Shown here piece by piece: positions 42,827-50,763 of a stretch of DNA of 64,000 nucleotides. The number at the start of each line of letters is the position of its first letter. The stretch's first letter is position 1. Position numbers and translations under genes: made by a program. The notes beneath the pieces are model-generated. The model did not search any database, was not told where the DNA came from, and saw only the letters and a program-made list of their open reading frames with translations. The stretch is taken from positions 148,383 to 212,382 of the forward strand of contig NZ_FOET01000010.1 of assembly GCF_900110735.1 (NCBI RefSeq), read 5' to 3'. The stretch comes from Streptomyces radiopugnans (lineage in GTDB: Bacteria > Actinomycetota > Actinomycetes > Streptomycetales > Streptomycetaceae).

Positions 42827-44239
42827 ATGCGTGCATTCATTGCGTCATCGATCGGCGTCGCGTGCGCAGCGGCCGCGGTGCTGCCGCTGACCGCGCCCGA
42901 CGGCCTGGCGAACAGCGCCTCCGCGGCCCCCGCACCCGCTCCCGGATCCGTGGCGGCCCCCCGGCTGCCGGGCAGCACCCAGTCGCTGCCGCTCGTACCC
43001 CTCACCCCGCCGCCCACGACCGCCCCGCCCGGCTCCTCCGACTCCGTGTCCCTCGGCCTCCCGGCCCGCGAGGTCGAACCCTTCGCGCTGCTCGGCGTGG
43101 TCTGGGACGACCCGGAGGAGGAACTGCACGGCCGGATCCAGGTGCGCACCAGGTCCGCGGCCACCGGAAAGTGGTCGTCCTGGCAGGAGTTGGAGGCCCA
43201 CGCGGACCGGCCCGACCCCGACTCGGCCGAGTCCCGCGGCGACAAGGTGCGCGGAGCCACGGCACCGCTGTGGGTCGGCGACTCCAACGGAGTACAGGCC
43301 CGCGTCCTGCCGGAGGAGCCGGAGGCTCCGGAAGCGGACGCCTCCGGAGCGCACCGGCTGCCGGAGGGGCTGCGCCTGGACCTGGTCCACCCCGGCGACG
43401 ACCCCGCCGCCGAGACCGGGAAGAACCCCGCCGGTGAGGCGAACTCCGCGCTCGCCCCGCCCGGAGCCCTGGAGATCCCGGCCCTGGACCGGCAGGGAAC
43501 CCGCGAGGACCTGCTCGCGGTGCGTGCCCCCGGCCAGACCGGCCAGACCGGCCAGGACAGCCGGGACAGCCAGGACAGCCAGGACGGCCAGGCAGGTGCG
43601 GCCGATCGGACTGGCCAGTTGAGGGCCGTGGCCGACGCCCCCATCGGCCCCCGGCCCGGCATCGTCACCCGCAGGGGGTGGGGAGCCGACGAGCGGCTGC
43701 GCGGACCGTTCCTCTACACCAGAACGGTCAAGGTCGCCTTCGTCCACCACACGGCGATGAGCAACAACTACTCGTGCGGCCAGTCCGCCGCCATCATCCG
43801 GGGCATCTACCGCTACCACGTCCAGAGCAACGGCTGGCGGGACGTCGGCTACAACTTCTTCGTCGACAAGTGCGGAAAGATCTACGAGGGCCGCGCCGGC
43901 GGTGTGGCCAACCCGGTGATGGGCGCCCACACCTACGGCTTCAACCACGACAGCACCGGCATCGCGGTCCTCGGCTCGTACAGCAGCACCAACCCCTCCG
44001 GGGCCGCGGTGAACGCCGTCTCCAAGCTCGTCGCCTGGAAACTGGGCCTGCACGGCGTCGACCCGCGCGGCACCGCCTCCATGAAGTCCGGCGGCGGCAA
44101 GTACCGCAAGGGGGCCACGGTCAGGCTCCGCACCGTCTCCGGGCACCGGGACGGTTACGTCACCAACTGCCCGGGCAACCGGCTCTACGCCAAGCTGGGC
44201 ACCATCCGGGCCACCGCGGCCCGGCTGCAGGGCAGGTAG
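42827..44239 (+). CDS. Secreted peptidoglycan-recognition-type N-acetylmuramoyl-L-alanine amidase
   Basis: About 470 residues; cuts the bond between muramic acid and the stem peptide. Signal peptide about 1-34 (FIASSIGVACAAAAVLPL, then NSASA). The N-terminal half is Pro/Ala-rich and contains a beta-rich region (VEPFALLGVVWDD) and a GQ/DSQD low-complexity run. The amidase_2/PGRP domain (about 280-465) has zinc ligands His308 in VHHTAMS, His440 in SGHRDG and Cys448 in NCPGN, plus GRAGGVANPVMGAHTYGFN. ATG 42827 is preferred over GTG 42809, which would put extra residues before the signal peptide. Fits the wall-linked neighbourhood. Confidence 0.92.
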   Translation: MRAFIASSIGVACAAAAVLPLTAPDGLANSASAAPAPAPGSVAAPRLPGSTQSLPLVPLTPPPTTAPPGSSDSVSLGLPAREVEPFALLGVVWDDPEEELHGRIQVRTRSAATGKWSSWQELEAHADRPDPDSAESRGDKVRGATAPLWVGDSNGVQARVLPEEPEAPEADASGAHRLPEGLRLDLVHPGDDPAAETGKNPAGEANSALAPPGALEIPALDRQGTREDLLAVRAPGQTGQTGQDSRDSQDSQDGQAGAADRTGQLRAVADAPIGPRPGIVTRRGWGADERLRGPFLYTRTVKVAFVHHTAMSNNYSCGQSAAIIRGIYRYHVQSNGWRDVGYNFFVDKCGKIYEGRAGGVANPVMGAHTYGFNHDSTGIAVLGSYSSTNPSGAAVNAVSKLVAWKLGLHGVDPRGTASMKSGGGKYRKGATVRLRTVSGHRDGYVTNCPGNRLYAKLGTIRATAARLQGR

Positions 44240-44373
44240 GACCGGCCCCGCCGTACGCGCCGCCGGCGCAGTCCCGGGCCGGCGGCCTGCCGCGCCGGGG
44301 ACCGTGCCGGCCGGGCCGCCTACACTGGCCCGGCCACCAGGCACGGTCCCCAGCAGGAAGCAGAGAAGAACCG

Positions 44374-45456
44374 GTGACAGAAGCGATCCTCCTCGTCGGG
44401 GGCAGGGGAACCCGGCTGCGGCCGCTGACGGTCCACACCCCCAAGCCCATGGTCCCGGCGGCGGGAGTCCCCTTCCTCACCCACCAGTTGGCCCGTGCCC
44501 GCGCGGCCGGGGTCGAGCACGTCGTACTCGCCACCTCCTACCTGGCCGAGGTCTTCGAGCCGTACTTCGGCGACGGTTCGGGCCTGGGGCTCCACCTGGA
44601 GTACGTCACCGAGGAGGAGCCGCTGGGCACCGGCGGGGCCATCCGCAACGTCGCCTCCCGGCTCCACTCCGGCCCCGGCGACCCGGTGCTGGTCTTCAAC
44701 GGCGACATCCTCACCGGCCTCGACATCCGCGCCCTGGTGGAGACCCACACCTCCTCCGGCGCCGACGTCTCCCTCCATCTGACGAAGGTGGCGGACCCGC
44801 GCGCCTTCGGCCTGGTCCCCACCGACGCCGACGGCCGGGTCACCGCCTTCCTGGAGAAGCCGCAGACCCCCGAGGAAATCGTCACCGACCAGATCAACGC
44901 GGGCGCGTACGTCTTCGACCGGTCCGTGATCGACGCCATCCCCGCCGACCGCCCGGTCTCCGTCGAGCGCGAGACCTTCCCCGGGCTGCTCGCCAAAGGC
45001 GCCCATCTGCAGGGCATGGTCGACTCGACCTACTGGCTCGACCTGGGCACCCCGCAGGCCTTCGTCCGCGGTTCGGCCGATCTGGTGCTCGGCCACGCAC
45101 CCTCCCCGGCCGTGCCCGGCCCCCGCGGTGAGCGGCTGGTGCTGGACGGCGCGGAGGTGGCCCCCGGCGCCAGACTGACCGGCGGTACGGCGGTCGGCGC
45201 GGGCGCGGTGATCGGCGAGGGGGCCCGGGTGCACGGCAGCACGGTGCTGGACGGCGCGGTCGTCGGGCCGGGCGCCGTGGTGCGCGACTCGCTCGTCGGC
45301 ACGGGGGCGCGCATAGGGGCGCGTACGGTGTTGGAGGGCGCGGTCATCGGAGACGGTGCGGTCGTCGGCGAGGACAACGAACTGCGCGACGGCATCCGGG
45401 TGTGGTGCGGCGCCCGCCTGGAGGCGGGCTCGGTCCGCTTCTCGTCCGACTGCTGA
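44374..45456 (+). CDS. Sugar-1-phosphate nucleotidyltransferase (mannose-1-phosphate guanylyltransferase type)
   Basis: 360 residues. Catalytic domain 1-235: the signature LLVGGRGTRLRPLT, the lysine in TPKPMVPAAG, LGTGGAIRN, FNGDIL metal Asp, FLEKP and INAGAYVFD. C-terminal left-handed beta-helix (about 265-345) with hexapeptide repeats such as GAVIGEGARVHG. The best guess is GDP-mannose synthesis from mannose-1-phosphate, since manB and manA are in the window; a glucose-1-phosphate thymidylyltransferase is the alternative. A TACACT -10 box lies at 44321-44326. The next gene begins 17 bp after the stop. Confidence 0.88.
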   Translation: MTEAILLVGGRGTRLRPLTVHTPKPMVPAAGVPFLTHQLARARAAGVEHVVLATSYLAEVFEPYFGDGSGLGLHLEYVTEEEPLGTGGAIRNVASRLHSGPGDPVLVFNGDILTGLDIRALVETHTSSGADVSLHLTKVADPRAFGLVPTDADGRVTAFLEKPQTPEEIVTDQINAGAYVFDRSVIDAIPADRPVSVERETFPGLLAKGAHLQGMVDSTYWLDLGTPQAFVRGSADLVLGHAPSPAVPGPRGERLVLDGAEVAPGARLTGGTAVGAGAVIGEGARVHGSTVLDGAVVGPGAVVRDSLVGTGARIGARTVLEGAVIGDGAVVGEDNELRDGIRVWCGARLEAGSVRFSSDC

Positions 45457-45472
45457 CCCGGAGCGCCGAACC

Positions 45473-46438
45473 GTGACCGACCCCGGCTCCGAAGCCGCCT
45501 CCGGCTCCGCCCCCGCCGTCCGCCGCTGGGCCCCGCCCCAGCCGTTCGGACCGCACGACCTGCGCCGCAATCTGCGGGTGCTCCAGCGCGGCCCGTACGA
45601 CCCCGCCTACCGGGCGGTCGGCGGCGCGGTCTGGCGGGCCACCCGAACCCCCCTGGGTCCGGCCACGCTGTGCGTCGCGCCGGACGCGGGCGCGGGCGAG
45701 GTGGTGGCCGAGGCGTGGGGGCCGGGCGCCGAGTGGGTCCTCGACCGCCTCCCGGCGCTGCTCGGCGCGGACGACGACCCGTCGGCCTTCGTCCCCCGCC
45801 ACCGGCTCGTGGCCGAGGCGCACCGCCGCCATCCCGGGCTGCGCCTGGTGCGCACCGGACTGGTGCTGGAGTCGCTGATCCCCTCGATCCTGGAGCAGAA
45901 GGTCACCACGGACGAGGCGTACCGCGCCTGGCGGCTGCTGCTGCGCCGGTACGGCGAGCCCGCGCCGGGCCCGCCCGGCCGGCTTCCCGAGCGGATGCAC
46001 GTGATGCCCGGGCCGCGCACCTGGGCGCTGATCCCCTCCTGGGAGTGGCACCGGGCCGGGGTGGACGACAAGCGCTCCTCGACGATCCTGCGCGCGGTGG
46101 CGCGCGCCCGGCGCATGGAGGAGGCCGCGCGCATGGACCCGGCCGCGGCGGTGACCCGGCTGACGGCGATCCCCGGCATCGGCCCCTGGACGGCGGCCGA
46201 GACGCTCCAGCGCACCAACGGCGCGGCGGACGCGGTGACGGTCGGCGACCTGCACCTGCCGGGGATCGTGGTCTACGCCCTTACCGGCGCACGCGACGGT
46301 GACGACGCGCGGATGCTGGAACTGCTCGCCCCCTACGCGGGCCAGCGCCACCGCGCGACCCGGCTGATCCTGGCCACCGGCCGCACCCCGCCCCGCCGCG
46401 CGCCGCGCTTCCCGCGGGGCGACATCGCACGCCTCTGA
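45473..46438 (+). CDS. HhH-GPD DNA glycosylase, AlkA-like 3-methyladenine type
   Basis: 321 residues. Base-excision repair enzyme removing alkylated bases. The helix-hairpin-helix reads LTAIPGIGPWTAAET (about 238-252), followed by the catalytic Asp259 in TVGDLHLPG; upstream is SLIPSILEQKVTTDEAYRAWR. The N-terminal beta domain is short and divergent. GTG 45473 has GGAG with 9-nt spacing. Close behind the nucleotidyltransferase gene, so probably co-transcribed, without an obvious functional link. Confidence 0.87.
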   Translation: MTDPGSEAASGSAPAVRRWAPPQPFGPHDLRRNLRVLQRGPYDPAYRAVGGAVWRATRTPLGPATLCVAPDAGAGEVVAEAWGPGAEWVLDRLPALLGADDDPSAFVPRHRLVAEAHRRHPGLRLVRTGLVLESLIPSILEQKVTTDEAYRAWRLLLRRYGEPAPGPPGRLPERMHVMPGPRTWALIPSWEWHRAGVDDKRSSTILRAVARARRMEEAARMDPAAAVTRLTAIPGIGPWTAAETLQRTNGAADAVTVGDLHLPGIVVYALTGARDGDDARMLELLAPYAGQRHRATRLILATGRTPPRRAPRFPRGDIARL

Positions 46439-46460
46439 CGCGGAGCGGCGGGGCCCCGCG

Positions 46461-47837
46461 TCAGCGGACGACCGCGAAGTCCCCGGCCGGCCGCGGCGGG
46501 CGCGCCTTCGGCGGGGCCGCGGCCCGGCCCACGGCCACCGCGCCCATCGGGTCCCAGTCGCCGGGCAGGTCCAGCACCTCGCGCACCACGTCGCGGCAGA
46601 ACATGGTGGACGACACCCACGCCGACCCCAGCCCCTCGCCCGCCAGGGCCACCAGCAGGTTCTGCACCCCGGCCCCGGCCGCGACCACGAACATCTCGCG
46701 CTCGGCGGCCGAGCGCCGCGCGTCCGGATAGTCGTGCGCCCCCTCGGTCACCAGGCAGGGCACCACCAGATACGGCGCGTTCCGCAGTACGTCCCCGCGC
46801 CGGATCCGCTTCGCGATGCTCTCCTCGCTCTTCCCGTCCGCGCGCAGGTCGGCGATCCACGCCTCCCGCATGGCGTCCAGCAGCCGGGTGCGCGAGGCGG
46901 CCGACTCCAGCAGGACGAAGCGCCACGGCGTCGTGTGGTGCGGCGCCGGGGCCGTGACCGCCGCGGCCACCGCCCGCCGCACCGCCGCGCCGTCCACCGG
47001 CTCGCCGGTGAACTCCCGAACGGTGCGCCGCAGCGTCACCGCCTCCCGTACGGCCTCGGAGGCGCCCAGGCGGAACATGTCGTCGGCCGCCGCGCGGACC
47101 AGCGCCCGCGCCCCGGTGTCCCCGGTCCCGCCGCCGCTCTCCCCGCTCTCGCCGCCGGTCTCCCCGGGGGAGTCCCACAGCACGTGCTGCGGCAGGCCCC
47201 GCACCACCGCGACCGGCAGCCCGTCGGCCTTGCCCTTCACCAGCTCCCCGGCCCCGGCCAGTTCGTCGCCGACGGCCGTGACGGTCACGCCCAGCGGGTT
47301 GCCGTACATGTCCGTGCCGCCGCGCAGGTCCTCGAGGACCCGGACCCCGGCGGCGCCGATCGCGACATCGGTCTGCCCCACGCGCCACGGCCGCCCGAAG
47401 GTGTCGGTGACCACGACCCCGACCGTCACGCCCAGCAGCTCCCGCAGGCCCTCGCGGATCCGGCGCGCGGAGGCGTCAGGGTCCTCGGGCAGCAGCAGTA
47501 CCGTCCCGGCGGGGGTGTTGGAGGCGTCCACCCCGGCCGCGGCCATCACGAAGCCGTGCCGGCTCTCGACGATCCGCGCCGGCCCGCGCCGGGCGACCAC
47601 CCGTACGGTCTCGGCGTCGATCGCGGCCTCCCGGTCGGCGGCCTCGACCACCCGCCCCTCGGCCTTGCTGACGATCTTCGACGTCACCACCAGCACGTCG
47701 CCGTGGGCCAGGCCGGGCAGACCCGGGGCGGTGGCCGCGTCCGCGATCAGCTTCACCAGGTCGTCGCCCGGCCGTACCTCGGGTATCCCGGGCAGCGCCC
47801 ACACCCGGTACGCCGGAAGCGGCTCGGCGCCGGTCAC
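46461..47837 (-). CDS. fbiB: Coenzyme F420:L-glutamate ligase / dehydro-F420-0 reductase, bifunctional
   Basis: 458 residues with two domains. The N-terminal CofE-type ligase (about 1-245) has VVTSKIVSKAEGR, DTFGRPWRVGQTDVAIG and GNPLGVT, and adds gamma-linked glutamates to F420. The C-terminal nitroreductase-fold domain (about 270-455) has RRTVREFTGEPVD and AGAGVQNLLVALAGEGLGSAWV for FMN binding; in mycobacteria it reduces the dehydro-F420 intermediate. The linker is Gly/Glu/Ser-rich. The GTG start overlaps the fbiA stop by 4 bp, with GAGGAGG upstream. Symbol from family and fbiA adjacency. Confidence 0.94.
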   Translation of the reverse strand: MTGAEPLPAYRVWALPGIPEVRPGDDLVKLIADAATAPGLPGLAHGDVLVVTSKIVSKAEGRVVEAADREAAIDAETVRVVARRGPARIVESRHGFVMAAAGVDASNTPAGTVLLLPEDPDASARRIREGLRELLGVTVGVVVTDTFGRPWRVGQTDVAIGAAGVRVLEDLRGGTDMYGNPLGVTVTAVGDELAGAGELVKGKADGLPVAVVRGLPQHVLWDSPGETGGESGESGGGTGDTGARALVRAAADDMFRLGASEAVREAVTLRRTVREFTGEPVDGAAVRRAVAAAVTAPAPHHTTPWRFVLLESAASRTRLLDAMREAWIADLRADGKSEESIAKRIRRGDVLRNAPYLVVPCLVTEGAHDYPDARRSAAEREMFVVAAGAGVQNLLVALAGEGLGSAWVSSTMFCRDVVREVLDLPGDWDPMGAVAVGRAAAPPKARPPRPAGDFAVVR

Positions 47838-48796
47838 ATCCGCACCTCCTCGGCGAGGCCGAGCGCCTCGCGCGCCATCCGGGCCGCGGCCCCGACGTCC
47901 GTCATCAGCAGCGGCACGGCCCGGCAGCGGATGCCCGCCGCCTCGACCTCGGCCACGGCGCCGGAGTCCGCGGTGTCCACCAGCCAGCCGTCCAGCAGTC
48001 CGGACCCGTAGTGCCCGGCCACCGCCGCGGCCGTGGTCTCCACACCGATGGCGGCCAGCATCCTGTCGGCCATCCCGCGCACCGGGGCGCCCCCGATGAC
48101 GGGGGACAGGCCCACCACCGGCACCCCGGCGTCGGCGATCGCCTCGCGGATGCCGGGCACGGCGAGGATCGTGCCGATGCTGACCACGGGGTTGGACGGC
48201 GGGAAGAGGACCACGTCCGCCTCCGAGAGGGCCTCCAGCACGCCCGGAGCCGGCTTGGCCTGCTCGGCGCCCACCGGGATCACCGCCTGCGCGGGCACCG
48301 ACGCCCGCAGCCGCACCCAGTACTCCTGGAAGTGCACGGCCTTGCGGCCGCCGTCCTCGGCCTCGATCACCACATGGGTCTCGACCCGGTCGTCGGTCAT
48401 CGGCAGCAGCCGCACCCCCGGCCGCCAGCGCGCGCACAGCGCCTCGGTGACGGCGCTGAGCGGATAGCCCGCGCCGATCATCTGGGTGCGGACGATGTGG
48501 GTGGCGAAGTCGCGGTCGCCCAGGCCGAACCAGTCGGGGCCGACGCCGTACGCCGCCAGCTCCTCCTTCACGGTGAAGGTCTCGTCCGCGCGGCCCCAGC
48601 CCTGCTCCTCGTGGATGCCGCCCCCCAGGGTGTACATCACGGTGTCGAGGTCCGGGCAGACCTTGAGGCCGAAGAGGTGGATGTCGTCACCGGTGTTGCC
48701 GACGACCGTGACCTCGGCGTCGGGTGCGGCCTCCTTCAGTCCACGCAGGAAGCGGGCACCACCGATGCCCCCGGCCAGAACCACAATGCGCTGCAT
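47834..48796 (-). CDS. fbiA: 2-phospho-L-lactate (phosphoenolpyruvyl) transferase, CofD type
   Basis: 320 residues. Joins the activated C3 unit (phosphoenolpyruvyl- or lactyl-diphospho-guanosine) to the deazaflavin Fo, making (dehydro-)F420-0. CofD marks: VVLAGGIGGARFLRGL at the start, VGNTGDDIHLFGL, CPDLDTVMYTL, RDFATHIVRTQM, PPSNPVVSIGTIL and LSPVIGGAPVRGMADRML. Start ATG 48796. Operon with fbiB; fbiC and fbiD are not in the window. Confidence 0.95.
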   Translation of the reverse strand: MQRIVVLAGGIGGARFLRGLKEAAPDAEVTVVGNTGDDIHLFGLKVCPDLDTVMYTLGGGIHEEQGWGRADETFTVKEELAAYGVGPDWFGLGDRDFATHIVRTQMIGAGYPLSAVTEALCARWRPGVRLLPMTDDRVETHVVIEAEDGGRKAVHFQEYWVRLRASVPAQAVIPVGAEQAKPAPGVLEALSEADVVLFPPSNPVVSIGTILAVPGIREAIADAGVPVVGLSPVIGGAPVRGMADRMLAAIGVETTAAAVAGHYGSGLLDGWLVDTADSGAVAEVEAAGIRCRAVPLLMTDVGAAARMAREALGLAEEVRM

Positions 48797-48840
48797 GCCG
48801 ACAGTCTCTCAGTCCGGGGCCGCCCTGTCGGGGCGGGGCG

Positions 48841-49362
48841 TCAGCCCGGCAGCGGGCTGCGGGGCGCCCCCGCTTCCCCCTCCGCCGGGGCGCACGAGAC
48901 GGCGTGCGGGGGGTGCATCGGCATCTCGGTGAGGCCGGGGAAGTAGACGTGCAGGCTGACGGCCGGCTCGAGGGCGTCGTTGACGACCTCGTGGACGTAG
49001 CCGGGTGCGAAGACCCGCTGCGCACCGGCGCCCAGTACGCGGTCCCCGCTCGCGGCCCGCTCGGTCAGCTCGCCGCCGAGGACGGTGAGGATCCCGGAGG
49101 AGGGGCCGTGGCCGTGCGGTCCGCTGCCCTGGCCCGGCACCCAGCTCAGCAGCCAGACCTCGTAGCCGGGCCCGGTGCGCAGCCGGTGGTACCAGCGGGT
49201 GGTGGCGTCGTACCGCACCAGCGGGGCCCACGAGGCGCGGTCGGCGGCGATCGTACGGGCCAGACCGGCGAAACCGGCGACGGTGGAGGGGTGTTCGGGG
49301 ACGGGCGGCAGGAGGTGGGGGATGGCGAGCGGGTCGCCGGCGATCTGGACGTCGCTGTTCAC
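48841..49362 (-). CDS. Cysteine dioxygenase (cupin)
   Basis: 173 residues. Oxidises cysteine to cysteine sulfinate with non-haem Fe(II). The iron ligands are in PHGHGPSSG (two His, about residues 83-85) and the later VHEVVND His (about 125), the 3-His pattern; the cupin strands ILTVLGGELTER follow. The start is GTG 49362 with GGAGGAA about 11 nt upstream. The tail after the cupin is short and non-conserved. Bacterial members lack the Cys-Tyr crosslink seen in mammals; none is apparent here. Confidence 0.85.
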   Translation of the reverse strand: MNSDVQIAGDPLAIPHLLPPVPEHPSTVAGFAGLARTIAADRASWAPLVRYDATTRWYHRLRTGPGYEVWLLSWVPGQGSGPHGHGPSSGILTVLGGELTERAASGDRVLGAGAQRVFAPGYVHEVVNDALEPAVSLHVYFPGLTEMPMHPPHAVSCAPAEGEAGAPRSPLPG

Positions 49363-50152
49363 GGTGGGGAGTTCCTCCGGGGCGGTCGGGGCGGAGAAGA
49401 CGGGAGGGGCAGGAGAGGGCAGGAGAGGGCAGGGCCCTGGGAGAGGGGGCGCGGGGGCCGTGGAGGGGAGGCGCGGGAGGCGGAGGGTGACGGCGGAAGG
49501 GATGGCCTTCCACGCGGCCGGCCGCCGACGGCCATGGCGGCCCGGTACGCCTCGGGAACCTCAGAGCCTGGGGAGCCTCGGAACCTCGACCCAGGACCTC
49601 AACGGCGACAACAGCGACAGCAGGCCCGGGCAGCGCGAAGGGCCCCGCGGTGGCGGGCCGGGCTGAACGAGCGGATCGCTGGCATGACACCAAGGAGAAC
49701 GGGTACCTCGTCTCGCTGTCAACCGGCCGTCAACCGGACGGCCCGTTTGGCAGCCGTGTTTCACCACTTCCGGTTGTCGGGGTCGGCGAAAGGTTTATGC
49801 GCGTCGGGAGCGGACAAGTGGCGCAACATCCGCACGCACAAACGTCGTTGTGGATCTGTGATCAGAGTGTGATCGGGATCGCTTCGGAGCGCGGAGGGCA
49901 ACGCGGCCGGGGGCGGGCGCGTCCTTCCGGGCGGGAGGGTCGGTTGGGTGAGATGTCCGATCCGCCTGTCGTGGTTTGTGGTGATTTAAACACTTAATGC
50001 AAGGGTTTGGTTCCGCAGAGTGAATAACGGACCCAATAGCAGATCTCGGCTTGACTCGCGTGGATGTACACACTTGTAATTTCACTCGTGTCGTTCGGCC
50101 GGGATCGATAACGACAGCATCACGGGGACGTAAAGACAGACGAGGGGCGCGC
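49363..50152. other. 790-bp region upstream of whiB with no convincing gene
   Basis: It holds short repeats at the left (aggagagggc twice at 49411-49430) and direct gtcaaccgg copies near 49720. From about 49780 to 50090 it turns clearly AT-richer (for example gatttaaacacttaatgc). The right end carries the whiB promoter. Open frames here lack Shine-Dalgarno sites and codon bias. Confidence 0.6.
50051..50080 (+). promoter_or_regulatory. Promoter of whiB
   Basis: TTGACT (50051-50056) and TGTAAT (50075-50080) with an 18-bp spacer, in AT-rich surroundings. The expected start near 50087 gives a leader of about 66 nt. Confidence 0.55.
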
Positions 50153-50416
50153 ATGACCGAGCTGTTCGAACAACTGCTGGTCGAAGAGGCGGACGAGGAG
50201 CTCGGCTGGCAGGAGCGCGCGTTGTGCGCCCAGACCGACCCCGAGTCCTTCTTCCCGGAGAAGGGCGGTTCCACCAGAGAGGCCAAGAAGGTCTGCCTCG
50301 CCTGCGAGGTCCGCTCCGAGTGCCTCGAGTACGCCCTCGCCAACGACGAGCGCTTCGGCATCTGGGGCGGCCTGTCGGAGCGCGAGCGCCGCCGCCTGAA
50401 GAAGGCGGCCGTCTGA
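50153..50416 (+). CDS. whiB: Sporulation regulator WhiB
   Basis: 87 residues, as in S. coelicolor WhiB, and as far as I can recall nearly identical to it. Four iron-sulfur ligands: Cys25, Cys48, Cys51 and Cys57 (CLACEVRSEC). The GIWGG turn (about 68-72) is followed by a basic DNA-contacting tail (SERERRRLKKAAV). It works with WhiA to switch on septation genes in aerial hyphae. The ATG has GAGGGG upstream and removes an unsupported 34-codon extension. Confidence 0.97.
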   Translation: MTELFEQLLVEEADEELGWQERALCAQTDPESFFPEKGGSTREAKKVCLACEVRSECLEYALANDERFGIWGGLSERERRRLKKAAV

Positions 50417-50548
50417 CGGACCGGCTTCGCCCGTCCCCGCCCTCCCGAACGTCCGCGCGACATCCCGGCCGTGCGGCCGCCTGGCGAAGCGTCAGACGAC
50501 CGGCGGACGAAACGGCACAGGACACCGCACGGACCACAGAGCAACCCC

Positions 50549-50579
50549 GTCCGCCCCCGCGCACCGCGCGGGGGCGGAC
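50549..50579 (+). terminator. Terminator after whiB
   Basis: gtccgcccccgcgc pairs perfectly with gcgcgggggcggac (14 bp) across an acc loop, 130 bp after the whiB stop. The rest of the 347-bp gap carries only a possible -10 (TAGTGT, 50634-50639) for the next gene. Confidence 0.75.
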
Positions 50580-50763
50580 CGCTGCGCGGGCGCCGGTACC
50601 CAGGACCCCGGACGCCGGGACGCGTTCAGCCATTAGTGTGGGGGGCCGTCCACGACGCGGCCGCCGAGCGCACGGCACCCGCGTCCAGCACACTTCCAGC
50701 AGTCCGACGCAGCAGCCTTCCGGGGGGCGACCCCCGGACCCCGGCCGGAGGGCCCCTACCCCG

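Noticed and set aside
49650..49997. 115-codon frame upstream of whiB
   Set aside because: No Shine-Dalgarno, codon use unlike neighbouring genes, no recognisable domain.
50081..50093. TCACTC-GTGTCG near the whiB transcription start as a BldD or WhiA site
   Set aside because: It resembles the half-sites of BldD, but the central base is missing, and a lone GACAC core is too short to support WhiA.
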